Shown: positions 34,311 to 43,634, counted from the stretch's first letter. The stretch is 64,000 nt of DNA from Rhodobacter sp. (GCA_020250125.1 JADCEL010000034.1:1-64000); one strand, 5' to 3'. Notes: generated from the sequence alone by a model not told the origin. Translations and numbers: made by a program.

Positions 34311-34376
34311 GGCCAGCGCCCGACCCGCCCACGGCGGGCGCTTCGCACCCGCCAGGTCGGGCGCTGGCCTTTTTTT
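34311..34376 (+). terminator. Strong intrinsic-terminator-like hairpin in repeat copy 2
   Basis: A perfect 15-bp stem GGCCAGCGCCCGACC / GGTCGGGCGCTGGCC, with an inner 6-bp stem in the loop, followed directly by seven T residues on the plus strand. The structure is that of a Rho-independent terminator, though no plus-strand gene precedes it here. Confidence 0.65.
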
Positions 34377-34710
34377 GGTGCCTGGACCTGCCGATCTACA
34401 AGGCACCGTCCCGCGCGGACGGGGGAAACGCGGGTCGCGTTTCCTGTTCCCGCCCGGCCCGGCGGGGTGGTGCGCGGCTGCGGGTGTCGTGCTGCGGCGG
34501 CAGGTCAGGCCGCCCAGCCGCAGGGGGTGCGGTGACCCGCCGGTCAGGCCTTGGAAAACTTCGCAACCCTCAGACACATGGCCGCCAACTTGGCCCGCAG
34601 AGCACCGGGCCGCGATTCCATAAGACTGAAACTCAAAACCGCCGCATGGGACGACGTCTATCTCGCCAACCTGATCACCACATGACCCCTTCACCCGATT
34701 CCCCTGGGTG

Positions 34711-34838
34711 CTTGCACGCACCATCGCGTGTGCGGCCATCGCAACCGTCCACCATCGGGCGGGGGCGGTGCGTGCAGGCACGCACCATCGCGTGTACGGC
34801 CATCACAACGGTTCCCAGCGGGCCGGGCCGGTACGTGC
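34711..34838. repeat. 64-bp tandem repeat, two copies
   Basis: 34711-34774 and 34775-34838 are close copies, sharing GCACGCACCATCGCGTGT and CGGCCATC. Each copy is bounded by GCACGCACC and (G)GT(G/A)CGTGC, so each can fold; the junction GGTGCGTGC-AG-GCACGCACC is itself palindromic. Only two copies and no spacers, so not a CRISPR array. Confidence 0.7.
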
Positions 34839-34934
34839 AACCCGCCCCCCCAATCCCTGCCAAACCCCTAACGCTCTCCCGCAACCCCTTGATACCGCTT
34901 CCCCCGCACCCCGCCCAGCTTGGAACCGCCCCTG

Positions 34935-36329
34935 TCACACCGTATGCAGATAGAGATCAAAATCCACATCCGGCACCGTCCGGGCCACGCGGGCATATTC
35001 CGCCGCCTTGATCGCGGTGAAGGTGCGGTGCATGTCCGCCCCCAGCGCGTCCTTCAGAAAGGCCGACCCTTTCGCCGCCGCAATCGCCGACCGCCAGTCC
35101 ACCGGGATCGCCGGGGCGTCCGGTGCCCCGGCATAGCCGTTCCCCGTCGTTTCCGGCCCCGGATCGATCCGCCCCGCCAGCCCGTGGCGGATGCCCGCCA
35201 GCACGGTCGCGGCCACCAGATAGGGGTTGGCATCCACCCCCGCGGGGCGGTGTTCGATCCGCCTTGCCCGGATGTCCCCCGCCGGGATGCGCAGCGCGAC
35301 CGAGCGGTTGTTGACCCCCCAGGTGGGCGAAACGGGGGCATAGCTCTGGCTGGCAAAGCGCCGCCAGGAATTGGCGTGGGGGGCAAAGACCAGCATGGAT
35401 TCCCCCATCGTCGCCCGCAGGCCCCCCAGCGCGTGCAGGATGGTGTCGTTCCACTGACCCTCCTGAGCCTCGACGAACACATTCTTCCCGGCGCGGTCCA
35501 TCATCGAGACGTGGAAATGCATCCCCGACCCGGCATAGCTTTCCACCGGTTTCGCCATGAAACAGGCGGTCACGCCATGCTGGCGGGCCTGCATCCGCAC
35601 GATGCGCTTCAGCCGCATCAGATCATCCGCCGCCTGCATCACATCGGCGCGGTAGTGCAGCGTCAGCTCATACTGGCCGGGGGCATATTCCGAAATCATC
35701 GTCTCGGCCCGGATGCCCGCCTTGGCGGCACCTGCGTAGATGTCGGAAAACAAGGGCAGCATGCCATGCAGGTGATCGACCGAATAGACTTCGGTCTTGT
35801 GGCTGGCGCGGCCATCCAGCACGTCACGCGCCGGGCGCACCTTGCCGTCGGGGCCACGGTCGTTGTCCAGCAGGAAGAATTCCAGCTCAAAGGCGCCCGA
35901 GGGATACAGCCCTTCGGCGGCCAGCGCATCGACCTGGCGCTGCAGCGCATGGCGCGGGTCTGACGACATCGGCTTGCCGTTCAGGTCATACATCGACATG
36001 AACACCTCGCCGCGCGGTGGGGTGGTGGCGTGCAGCGGCACCAGCGTGCCGGGAATTGGCCAGGCGCGCAGATCGCCGTCGCCCTGATCCCAGATCAGGC
36101 CGGTTTCGTGAACATCCTCGCCGCAGATGTCCAGCCCCAGGATCGAGACCGGCAGATGCCGCCCGCCCCGGTAGAAGCCGGGCAGTTCATGGCGGCGGAT
36201 GATCTTGCCGCGCCCGATGCCGTTGGCATCGTGCAGGACGATGTCGAAGGCCTCGATTTCCGGGTGGGCGGCAAGAAAGGCCTCCGCTTCCGCGACGGTG
36301 GAGCCGGAGGGGCTGGGCAGATCGGTCAT
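34935..36329 (-). CDS. Glutamine-synthetase-family ligase (gamma-glutamyl-amine ligase type)
   Basis: 464 aa. Glutamine synthetase motifs are present in divergent form: FELEFFL (metal Glu), GSGMHFHVSM (GxGxHxHxS), NSWRRF, WGVNNRSVALRIP and RRIEHRPAGVDANPYLVAAT (C-terminal Arg/Glu). This pattern fits PuuA/GlnA3-type enzymes that join glutamate to amines such as polyamines rather than to ammonia. It is the last gene of the minus-strand block with an aminotransferase and the AruI/AruH genes, so it may handle amines or GABA-like products of arginine breakdown. Confidence 0.75.
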   Translation of the reverse strand: MTDLPSPSGSTVAEAEAFLAAHPEIEAFDIVLHDANGIGRGKIIRRHELPGFYRGGRHLPVSILGLDICGEDVHETGLIWDQGDGDLRAWPIPGTLVPLHATTPPRGEVFMSMYDLNGKPMSSDPRHALQRQVDALAAEGLYPSGAFELEFFLLDNDRGPDGKVRPARDVLDGRASHKTEVYSVDHLHGMLPLFSDIYAGAAKAGIRAETMISEYAPGQYELTLHYRADVMQAADDLMRLKRIVRMQARQHGVTACFMAKPVESYAGSGMHFHVSMMDRAGKNVFVEAQEGQWNDTILHALGGLRATMGESMLVFAPHANSWRRFASQSYAPVSPTWGVNNRSVALRIPAGDIRARRIEHRPAGVDANPYLVAATVLAGIRHGLAGRIDPGPETTGNGYAGAPDAPAIPVDWRSAIAAAKGSAFLKDALGADMHRTFTAIKAAEYARVARTVPDVDFDLYLHTV

Positions 36330-36336
36330 GGCAGGG

Positions 36337-37710
36337 TCAGTCCAGAAGGTCTGTCAGGATTTCATCGAAGGCGGCAATCAGGCGGTCAATCTGCCGTTTC
36401 TTGGTGGCCGGGCTGACCAGCATCATGTTGTGGAAGGGCGCAATCAGGCAGCCCCGGTTCAGAAGGGCGGTGTGGATCGCGGCCTCCAGGTCAGGCTGGT
36501 GCGCCTGTGCGGCATCAGAGCCGTTGCGCAGCGGGCCGGGGGCGCAGATGAATTCCACCCGCGCGCCGACACGCACCACATGCCAGGGCGCATGATGGGC
36601 GGCGATGACCGCCGCAAGCCCCGCGGCCAGCCGGGCCGCGCCCTGCTCCATATGGGCATAGGCCGCTTCGGTCATCACCTCTTCCAGCGTGGCGCGCAGA
36701 CAGGCGAATTGCATCGGATTGGCCGACAGGGTTGTGCCCATGCCGGAATGGCCCGGATCCCGCCCCGCGTTGACGGCAAGGTAGCGGTCCGCAAGGGCAT
36801 CGGTCATGCCCCAGACAGCCGCAGGCATGCCACCGGCCACGCATTTGCCGACCACGAACATGTCCGGCTCCAGCCCGTGGACGCGCGTATAGCCGCCAGG
36901 GCCGGACGAGATGGTATGGGTTTCGTCAATGATCAGCACGGTGCCATGCTGGCGGGACAGATCGCGCAGCGCCCTGTGAAAGCCGGGGTCGGGCAGCACC
37001 ATGCAGGAATTGGTCATCACCGGTTCGGTCAGGATCGCCGCAATCTCTCCGGTTTTCAGGGCGGCTTCGACGGCGGCAATGTCGTTGAACTCCACCGCCG
37101 TCGCCACCAGCGAAAGATCGGCCACCTGGCCCAGCAGGCCGGGGCGGTTCACGGTTTTGCCGTTTCGGAGGGTCACAAAGATATCGTCCACCGTGCCGTG
37201 GTAGCAGCCGTTGAACACCAGAACCCTGGGGCGCCCGGTGACGGCGCGCGCCACGCGCAGCGCAAAGCGGTTGGCATCGGTGGCGGTGGTGGCAACCTGC
37301 CAGCGGAACGCGCCGAAACGGCCGGTCAGCAGACGGCCCGCCTCCAGCGCGTCTTCGGTGGGCAGCATGAAGGTCAGGCCGCGCCGGGCCTGGCGGCGGA
37401 TCGCCCTGGCGACCGGCGCGGGGGAATGGCCGAACATGCTGCCGGTATCGCCCAGGCAGAAATCGTCAATGCCAAAGCCGTCGATGTCGGTCAGCCGCGC
37501 GCCTGTCGCCCTGGCCACCAGCATCGGGTGGGGCATCGGCCAGTCCTTCATCCAGTGCATTGGCACGCCGTCCAGCCAGGCTGCCGCGCCTTCGGCCAGG
37601 GCGGCGCGCGTCCTCGGGCGGCTGCGGGCATAGCGCCGGGCTTCGCGCGTGGCCATGGCCTCCAGCCGGTTGCGGCGGACACCGGCGATCAGATCGGGTT
37701 TCTTCGGCAT
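36337..37710 (-). CDS. Class III PLP-dependent aminotransferase
   Basis: 457 aa. Features: IDETHTISSGPGGYTRVHGL (PLP-contacting Asp), FVVGKCVAGGMPAAVWGM (Schiff-base Lys), NGCYHGTVDDI, FMLPTEDALEAGRLL and GTTLSANPMQFACLRATLEE. The pattern is close to the glutamate-1-semialdehyde-aminomutase-like branch used for omega-amino acids. It lies 7 bp before the glutamine-synthetase-like gene and is likely co-transcribed with it. Amino donor unknown. Confidence 0.85.
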   Translation of the reverse strand: MPKKPDLIAGVRRNRLEAMATREARRYARSRPRTRAALAEGAAAWLDGVPMHWMKDWPMPHPMLVARATGARLTDIDGFGIDDFCLGDTGSMFGHSPAPVARAIRRQARRGLTFMLPTEDALEAGRLLTGRFGAFRWQVATTATDANRFALRVARAVTGRPRVLVFNGCYHGTVDDIFVTLRNGKTVNRPGLLGQVADLSLVATAVEFNDIAAVEAALKTGEIAAILTEPVMTNSCMVLPDPGFHRALRDLSRQHGTVLIIDETHTISSGPGGYTRVHGLEPDMFVVGKCVAGGMPAAVWGMTDALADRYLAVNAGRDPGHSGMGTTLSANPMQFACLRATLEEVMTEAAYAHMEQGAARLAAGLAAVIAAHHAPWHVVRVGARVEFICAPGPLRNGSDAAQAHQPDLEAAIHTALLNRGCLIAPFHNMMLVSPATKKRQIDRLIAAFDEILTDLLD

Positions 37711-37792
37711 GGCGGCACCTGCGCTTGGACGCCGTGCTTATGGCCGGGACTTTGATCAAATGCAAATGGGGCGCTGCACCGCGCCCCCTTGG

Positions 37793-39349
37793 TCAGCCCA
37801 CCCTGATCTCGATCAGGTTCGGCCCCTGTGGCCGTGCCGACAGGGCCTGATACAGCGCGTCAGGGTCTGCGGGAACCAGGGCGAAGGGCAGATCGCAGGC
37901 TTCGGCAAAGGGCCGCAGGTTCAAAGGTGACGGGGTGCAGCCGATCACCTCTGTTCCGGCATCGGCCATGGCATCGGCAATCTCCTGAAAGCCTGCGTTG
38001 TTCCAGACAACAAAGGTCACGGGCAGCTTTTCATCGAGGGCCGTGCGCAACTCGCCGGGGCTGAACTGCAACCCGCCGTCGCCGACGAGACAAATCACCG
38101 GCGTGCCGGGGCTGGCCAGCGCCGCGCCCACGGCGGCACCGGGGGCAAAGCCAAGCGCGCCATAGCCGGTGGCGGCATTGAACCACCCGCCTGCACGGTC
38201 ATGGTCATAATAAAGGTTGCCCGCATAGACCGGCTGCGTGCTGTCGCCGACGAGGATCGCACCGGGGACGCCCTTGCGCATCGCCTCGATCATCGCCAGC
38301 TGATCGCGCATCGCGGGCGAAAGTTCGGCCCGTGCCGCAGTACGGGTGGCGGCGGCGCGGGCGGCCCCGTCTGCCGTCTTTGTGCCCAGAAGCGGCAGCA
38401 GGGCCGATACCGCGTTGCCCGCTTCGGCGTGCAGCGTCAGCGCGGTGGGGTGGCGGGCCAACTGCGCCGCGCAGAGATCGATGCGGATCATGCCCGACAG
38501 GTCCGGCAGGCCGCCGCGCGCATACATGTCATAGTCGGTGGGGCCAAGTTCGGTGCCCAGGGTCAAGACCTGATCCGAAGCGGCGATCAGCGCGCGGACC
38601 GCGTTCAGGCTGGGCGAGGCCGGCACGCTCAGCGCATGGCCATGCATCAGCCCGCGCGCGTTCACCGTCTGCACGACGGGCGCATCCAGGCGTTCGGCCA
38701 GGGCCCGCAGGGCGGCCTCTGCCCGGCGCACCCCCCCGCCCGCCAGGATGACCGGCCGCTGCGCCCGCGCCAGCCGCTGCACCGCCGCCGACAGGTCCGG
38801 CAACTTGGGCTGTTCCACCGGCGCAGGTGCTGCGGGCGGCGGGCAGGGCAGGGGCATCACATCGGTCGGAACCCCGATATGCACCGGCCCGGGCCGCCCG
38901 GCCGTCAGCGCCGCAAAGGCCCGGGTCAGGACACTGTCCAGCACCTCGGGGCGATCCACCTGGAAGCTGGGGCACAGCGCGCGCACCATCGCCGCCTGAT
39001 CGGGCAATTCGTGCAGCAGGCCCAGGCCCTTGCCCAGGCTGTCGCGGCGGTTGACGCCGGAAATGACCAGGATCGGCACCGAATCGGCCCGCGCCTGCGC
39101 CATGGCCGTCAGCGCATTGGTCAGGCCCGGCCCGGTGATGACAAAGGCAACGCCGGGCTTGCCCGACACGCGGGCATAACCATCGGCCATGAAGGCCGCG
39201 CCCTGTTCGTGGCGCGGCGTGACATGGCGGATGCCGCCCCCCGCCAGCCCGCGATACAATTCGATCGTATGCACGCCGGGGATGCCGAAAACCACCTCGA
39301 CCCCGCGCGCGCGCAGCCCCGCGACCAGCGCCTGCCCGACGGTCGTCAT
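37793..39349 (-). CDS. aruI: Thiamine-diphosphate enzyme, 5-guanidino-2-oxopentanoate decarboxylase type
   Basis: 518 aa, ALS/BFD-type ThDP enzyme. The N-terminal domain VVFGIPGVHTIELYRGLAGG and VTPRHEQGAAFMADGYARVS carry the catalytic Glu region (RHEQ). The C-terminal ThDP motif is GDGGLQFSPGELRTALDEKL followed by WNN. The long exact-looking N-terminus (FGIPGVHT-ELYRGL) matches AruI, which decarboxylates the 2-oxo acid of arginine to 4-guanidinobutanal. Start ATG 39349 overlaps the upstream AruH-like stop by 4 nt. Acetolactate synthase is the alternative, but the neighbour favours AruI. Confidence 0.75.
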   Translation of the reverse strand: MTTVGQALVAGLRARGVEVVFGIPGVHTIELYRGLAGGGIRHVTPRHEQGAAFMADGYARVSGKPGVAFVITGPGLTNALTAMAQARADSVPILVISGVNRRDSLGKGLGLLHELPDQAAMVRALCPSFQVDRPEVLDSVLTRAFAALTAGRPGPVHIGVPTDVMPLPCPPPAAPAPVEQPKLPDLSAAVQRLARAQRPVILAGGGVRRAEAALRALAERLDAPVVQTVNARGLMHGHALSVPASPSLNAVRALIAASDQVLTLGTELGPTDYDMYARGGLPDLSGMIRIDLCAAQLARHPTALTLHAEAGNAVSALLPLLGTKTADGAARAAATRTAARAELSPAMRDQLAMIEAMRKGVPGAILVGDSTQPVYAGNLYYDHDRAGGWFNAATGYGALGFAPGAAVGAALASPGTPVICLVGDGGLQFSPGELRTALDEKLPVTFVVWNNAGFQEIADAMADAGTEVIGCTPSPLNLRPFAEACDLPFALVPADPDALYQALSARPQGPNLIEIRVG

Positions 39350-40533
39350 GCCTGCACCCCGTTCAGCGCTGTGGCATGGGCCGCAATCCGCGTGCAGGCG
39401 GCCTCGATCAGGGCATCGGGCCGGGTCAGGGCCACGCGCACCCAGCCGCCCAGCGCCGTGCCGAAGCTTTCGCCCGGCATCACGGCAACAAGGGCGCGGT
39501 CCAGCAGATCCAGCGCAAACGCCTGCCCCGACAGACCGGTGTCGCGCACGTCGATCAGCGCGAACATGCCCGCCTCGGGCCTGTGGACGCGCAGCCCCGC
39601 CACACCGTGCAGGCGGGCGTGGATCAGGCCGGCGCGGCGTTCGAACCGCTCGGCCATCCCGGCGGCAACGGGCGACGCTGCGCCCACGGCGGCTGCGGTC
39701 ATGTCTGCGATGAAGGGCTGATTGCCGAACAGCATGGTTTCCGACAGCGGCAGCAGGCGCGCGCAGAATTCTGCCGGCCCCACGCACCAGCCGGACCGGA
39801 AACCGGGCGCGGCATGGGATTTCGAGATCGACGAGGCGACGATGACCCGGTCTGCCAGCGCCGGATCGGACAGGGGCGAGACAAAGGCGGTTCCGGCAAA
39901 GATCAGATCCTCATAGACCTCGTCACACAGCAGCCAAAGGTCGTGCCGGATCGCAAGTTCGCCCAGCGCGCGGATGTCGGCGGGCCGCAGGACCGCGCCG
40001 GTGGGGTTGTGCGGCGAATTCAGGAACAGAACGCGGGTCTGCGGCGTGATGCGGGCGGCCACATCTTCGGCCTGCAACCGGAAGCCGTGTTCGGGCCGCA
40101 GCGGGACGGGAACCAGCCTGGCCCCCGTTGCGGCAACAAGACCCTCGTAGGTGGCATAAAGCGGATCGCCCACGATCACCTCGTCACCCGCCTGCACCAG
40201 CCCGTGCAGCACGGCATAAAGCGTGGTCTGGGTGCCGGGAAAGCACATGATCTGATCGGTGCCGATGGGGCGCCCGCGCCGCGCCGTATAGCGGTCGGCC
40301 AGCACGCGCACCAGGCCGGGTTCGCCGCGCCCGTTGGAATAGCCGGTGCGGCCCTGCTGCATGGATTGTGCGGCGGCCTCCATCAGCTGCGGCGGGGTGG
40401 GCACATCGGGTTCGCCGATGGTCAGCTCGATGATGTCCCGCCCTTCGGCCTTCAGCCGCCGGGCGCGGGCATGCACATCCCATTTCGCGCCCCCCAGGCC
40501 CGAAAGACGGTCGGTTACGCTTGCATATCTCAT
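39346..40533 (-). CDS. aruH: Class I aminotransferase, arginine:pyruvate transaminase type
   Basis: 395 aa fold-type I PLP enzyme. Motifs: TGYSNGRGEPGLVRVLADRY, FLNSPHNPTGAVLRPADI (NPTG), CDEVYEDLIF (D-x-Y), SSISKSHAAPGFRSGWCVGP (Schiff-base Lys in SKSHA). It removes the alpha-amino group of arginine to give 5-guanidino-2-oxopentanoate, the substrate of the AruI-like enzyme, whose gene it overlaps by 4 nt. General aspartate/aromatic aminotransferase activity is possible; the assignment rests on the AruH-AruI pairing. Confidence 0.75.
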   Translation of the reverse strand: MRYASVTDRLSGLGGAKWDVHARARRLKAEGRDIIELTIGEPDVPTPPQLMEAAAQSMQQGRTGYSNGRGEPGLVRVLADRYTARRGRPIGTDQIMCFPGTQTTLYAVLHGLVQAGDEVIVGDPLYATYEGLVAATGARLVPVPLRPEHGFRLQAEDVAARITPQTRVLFLNSPHNPTGAVLRPADIRALGELAIRHDLWLLCDEVYEDLIFAGTAFVSPLSDPALADRVIVASSISKSHAAPGFRSGWCVGPAEFCARLLPLSETMLFGNQPFIADMTAAAVGAASPVAAGMAERFERRAGLIHARLHGVAGLRVHRPEAGMFALIDVRDTGLSGQAFALDLLDRALVAVMPGESFGTALGGWVRVALTRPDALIEAACTRIAAHATALNGVQA

Positions 40534-40534
40534 G

Positions 40535-41191
40535 TCAGGGCGCCTCTGGCAGGTGGGAAAGAAGATCAGGGTTCACAATCGCACCGACCGGTGTCTGGCC
40601 GGTGCGGGGAATTTCACCGGCGGCAAAGGCCGCAGGCAGGGCCGGGGCTTGCAGCCAAGGGCCATCGATGACCGCGTTGCAGGCAATGGCAATGGCAACG
40701 GCAGGGGCGCGCAGCGTGGCGTCACCGGCCGGGCGGGGCAGGGCGGCACCCATCTGCCGCAGACGGTCGCGGCAGGCCAGACAGGCGGCTTCGTGGGCCA
40801 GCCGGATCTGCGGATCGATCCGCAGCCTGTGAATGAAGCCGGCCCACGGCCCATGCGTTTCGGCATCGATCACGGGCGGGCGCAGCAAGGCCGCGACAAA
40901 GGCGGCAAGCCGCGCGGCAGGATCGACCGGGGATGTGTCAAGCCCCTTCAGGTTTGCGGCCATCATCCTGTCCACCAGCCTGCCGCAGGCGGCGCGCGTC
41001 AGGTCCTGCCCGGACTGGACGCAATGCCGGATCAGACCGGGTGTCAGCCCGGCGCGGCGGGCAACGGCACGCAGGGCCGCAGCCCGGCCACCGCCTTTGG
41101 CGATCCCCGGCAGGGCGGCAGCCATCAGGGCATCGCGTTGCGCCGTCTCGCCTTCGCGGCTGAGCTTGCGATGGTTTCCCGTGACGGCCAT
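40535..41191 (-). CDS. TetR-family transcriptional regulator
   Basis: 218 aa. The N-terminal HTH (residues about 20-65) reads AALPGIAKGGGRAAALRAVA, then RRAGLTPGLIRHCVQSGQDL, similar to BetI-type regulators but with an atypical recognition helix. The C-terminal half is a helical TetR_C-like ligand domain (FVAALLRPPVIDAETHGPWA). It is divergent from the ABC transporter across 81 bp and 1 bp upstream of aruH, so it probably governs both directions. Confidence 0.75.
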   Translation of the reverse strand: MAVTGNHRKLSREGETAQRDALMAAALPGIAKGGGRAAALRAVARRAGLTPGLIRHCVQSGQDLTRAACGRLVDRMMAANLKGLDTSPVDPAARLAAFVAALLRPPVIDAETHGPWAGFIHRLRIDPQIRLAHEAACLACRDRLRQMGAALPRPAGDATLRAPAVAIAIACNAVIDGPWLQAPALPAAFAAGEIPRTGQTPVGAIVNPDLLSHLPEAP

Positions 41192-41272
41192 CGTCCGGAC
41201 CTGCGTTGATTATCCCCTTGCGTCATTGCAGGAGGGACGTCTTACTGCAATGGCGAATCTACCGGGGACCGG

Positions 41273-42070
41273 ATGGGACAGGCGGCACCAGAGACGTTTG
41301 CGGGCCTTCCGCCTGTGCGGCCCGAGGCGATAAGGATCGATGATCTGCGGAAATCCTTCGGAACGGTCGAGGTGCTGCGGGGCGTGTCGCTGCGGGCCTG
41401 CGAAGGCGATGTGGTGGCCATTATCGGCGGGTCCGGTTCCGGCAAGTCGACGCTGCTGCGCTGCATCAACTTCCTGGAAACCCCGACATCGGGCCGCATC
41501 GTGATCGGCGGCGAGGAGATTGTCCTGCGCCCCGATGGCACGCCCGCCAGCCGCCGCCAGATCGAACAGGCGCGGCGCAGGCTGGGCATGGTGTTCCAGC
41601 AGTTCAATCTGTGGAGCCACAAGACAGTCCTGGAAAACCTGACCGAGGTGCCCGTGCATGTGCTGGGCGTGCCGCGCGCCGAAGCGGTGGCGCGCGCGAT
41701 GGCGCTTCTGGCGCGGGTCGGGCTGGCGGAAAAGGCGGGGGCCTATCCTGCCTTCCTGTCGGGCGGCCAGCAGCAGCGCGCGGCGATTGCCCGCGCCCTG
41801 GCCATAGAGCCCCGCGCGATGCTGTTTGACGAACCCACCTCGGCGCTTGACCCCGAACTGGTCGGCGAGGTTCTGAACGTCATCCGCGATCTGGCGGCCG
41901 AAGGGCGCACGATGATCCTGGTCACGCATGAAATGAAATTCGCGCGCGAGGTGGCCAGCCATGTGATCTATCTGCACAACGGCCTGATCGAGGAACAGGG
42001 ACCGCCTGCGGCCCTGTTCGGCGCGCCCCGGTCGGACCGGCTGAAAAAGTTTCTTAAATCCGTAAGTTAG
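41273..42070 (+). CDS. Polar amino acid ABC transporter ATP-binding protein
   Basis: 265 aa. Walker A GGSGSGKST, MVFQQFNLWSHKTVLENL (typical of HisP/ArtP ATPases), signature LSGGQQQRAAIARAL, Walker B MLFDEPTSALDPE, H-loop VTHEMKFAREV. First gene of a four-gene importer with a binding protein and two permeases, divergent from the arginine-transaminase-like operon, which suggests arginine, ornithine or a derived opine as substrate. Confidence 0.93.
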   Translation: MGQAAPETFAGLPPVRPEAIRIDDLRKSFGTVEVLRGVSLRACEGDVVAIIGGSGSGKSTLLRCINFLETPTSGRIVIGGEEIVLRPDGTPASRRQIEQARRRLGMVFQQFNLWSHKTVLENLTEVPVHVLGVPRAEAVARAMALLARVGLAEKAGAYPAFLSGGQQQRAAIARALAIEPRAMLFDEPTSALDPELVGEVLNVIRDLAAEGRTMILVTHEMKFAREVASHVIYLHNGLIEEQGPPAALFGAPRSDRLKKFLKSVS

Positions 42071-42104
42071 GCCCACGTACAACGCAACCAACAGGGGAAC
42101 ACAG

Positions 42105-42878
42105 ATGAAAAGACTTCTTGCACTTGCCGCAGCCGCCACCCTTGCGCTTTCGGGTGCGGCCCTGGCCCAGCAGATCAAGGTGGGCATCGCCGCCGAACCC
42201 TATCCGCCCTTTGCCAGCCCCGATGCCGCGGGCAACTGGACGGGGTGGGAGATTGATTTCATCAACGCCGTCTGCGCCGCCGGAGCGATGGATTGCGTGA
42301 TCACGCCGGTGGCCTGGGATGGCATCATCCCCTCGCTGACCTCCGGCCAGATCGATGTCATCATGGCGTCGATGTCGATCACCGAAGAACGCGCGCAGAC
42401 AATCGACTTCTCGGACAAGTATTACAAGACGCCCGCGCTGGTTGCCGTGGCCAGGGGATCGGGGATCACGCCCGACGCGGCGGGGCTTTCGGGCAAGATC
42501 CTGGGCGTGCAAACCGCCACCACGCATGCCGACTATGCGCAGAAGCACTTTGCGGGCGCGGCCGCCGGGATCAAGATCTACCAGACGCAGGACGAGGCGT
42601 TCCAGGATCTGGTCGCAGGCCGGATCGATGCGACGCAGGCTGACAGCATTGCGGTGGATGCCTTTCTGGCCAGCGAGGCCGGGCAGGCCTGCTGCGAAGC
42701 GGTGGGGGCCGTGGCGGATGACCCCGAGATTCTGGGCGCGGGCGTCGGGGCCGGGGTGCGCAAGGGCGAAGCCGAGCTTCTGGCAAAAATCAACGCGGCC
42801 ATTGCCAAGGTGATCGCCGACGGCACTTATGACAGCATTTCGGCCCCGTATTTTGCGTCTTCGATCTACGGGGACTGA
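42105..42878 (+). CDS. Amino-acid-binding periplasmic protein
   Basis: 257 aa with a signal peptide (MKRLLALAAAATLALSGAAL, cleavage at ALA-QQ). Family-3 solute-binding pattern: IKVGIAAEPYPPFASPDAAG, WTGWEIDFINAVC, VAWDGIIPSLTSGQIDVIMA, SMSITEERAQTIDFSDKYY, ALVAVARGSG. The two cysteines in the C-terminal lobe may form a disulfide. Likely binds a basic amino acid, by context. RBS region AACAGGGGAAC precedes ATG 42105. Confidence 0.88.
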   Translation: MKRLLALAAAATLALSGAALAQQIKVGIAAEPYPPFASPDAAGNWTGWEIDFINAVCAAGAMDCVITPVAWDGIIPSLTSGQIDVIMASMSITEERAQTIDFSDKYYKTPALVAVARGSGITPDAAGLSGKILGVQTATTHADYAQKHFAGAAAGIKIYQTQDEAFQDLVAGRIDATQADSIAVDAFLASEAGQACCEAVGAVADDPEILGAGVGAGVRKGEAELLAKINAAIAKVIADGTYDSISAPYFASSIYGD

Positions 42879-42881
42879 GGG

Positions 42882-43634
42882 TTGAACGGGCTGATCACAG
42901 CGTCGGGACTTGGCCCGGCGCTGGATCTGCTGGCCCTGTCGCCCCCCGGCTGGGGCGGCAATCTTCTGCGCGGTCTGGTCAATTCGATCCAGATCGCGCT
43001 TGGGGCTTTCGGGCTTGGCCTGCTGATCGGGCTGCTTAGCGCCTATGGCAAGCTTTATGGCGGGCCGGTGATCCGGGACCTGCTGGCGGTCTACACCACC
43101 ATCGTGCGGGCCGTGCCGGAACTGATCCTGATCCTGATCCTGTATTACGCCGTCACCGATGCCCTGAACCAGCTTCTGGTCGCATCGGGCTTTGCCCGCA
43201 TCCAGATTTCCGGTGTCATGGCGGGAATTGCCGTGCTGGGCGTTGTGCAGGGGGCCTATGCGACCGAGGTGCTGCGCGGGGCCATTCTGGCCGTGCCCGC
43301 AGGCCAGATCGAGGCGGCGCGCGCCTTTGGCATGCCGCCCGTGATGCTGGCGCGGCGCATCACGCTGCCCGCGATGCTGGCCTTCGCGCTGCCGGGGCTG
43401 GCCAACCTGTGGCTGATCGCAACCAAGGATACGGCGCTGCTGGCGGTGGTGGGGTTTGGCGAACTGACGCTGGAAACCCGGCAGGCGGCGGGGGCGACGA
43501 AGGCTTATTTCACGTTCTTTGTGGCCGCCGGCCTGTTGTATCTGCTGATCTCGCTGGTTTCGGGGCGGGTGTTCGCGTGGCTGGAACGCCGGGCGCGGCG
43601 CGGCGAGCCGGGGGCGGGCGGGGGCGGGCGATGA
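42882..43634 (+). CDS. Amino acid ABC transporter permease (HisQ/ArtQ type)
   Basis: 250 aa with a TTG start preceded by GAGG. Five membrane spans; the EAA loop is QIEAARAFGMPPVMLARRIT. The N-terminal part includes the HisQ pattern GLLIGLLSAYGKLYGG and VRAVPELILILILYYAV. Begins 3 bp after the binding-protein stop and overlaps the second permease gene by 4 nt (ATGA). Confidence 0.9.
   Translation: MNGLITASGLGPALDLLALSPPGWGGNLLRGLVNSIQIALGAFGLGLLIGLLSAYGKLYGGPVIRDLLAVYTTIVRAVPELILILILYYAVTDALNQLLVASGFARIQISGVMAGIAVLGVVQGAYATEVLRGAILAVPAGQIEAARAFGMPPVMLARRITLPAMLAFALPGLANLWLIATKDTALLAVVGFGELTLETRQAAGATKAYFTFFVAAGLLYLLISLVSGRVFAWLERRARRGEPGAGGGGR

Larger units (their letters stand above)
33994..34470. 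repeat. Tandem GC-rich repeat, two copies, period about 248 bp
   Basis: Copy 1 starts at TCTGGCAGGGGCC (33994) and copy 2 at the same motif (34242). Later matches keep an offset of 248-249, for example ACCTGCCG-TCTACA at 34137 and 34386 and the AAACG...GTTTCCTG block near the ends. Both copies contain the same large hairpin. No coding frame is convincing. The element lies in the 1.3-kb gap after the glutamine-synthetase-like gene. Confidence 0.7.

Noticed and set aside
34711-34838. CRISPR array
   Set aside because: Only two directly adjoining copies of 64 bp with no spacers and no cas genes.
37793-39349. Acetolactate synthase catalytic subunit
   Set aside because: The general fold fits, but no regulatory subunit gene is present, and the N-terminal pattern plus the coupled aminotransferase favour the AruI type.
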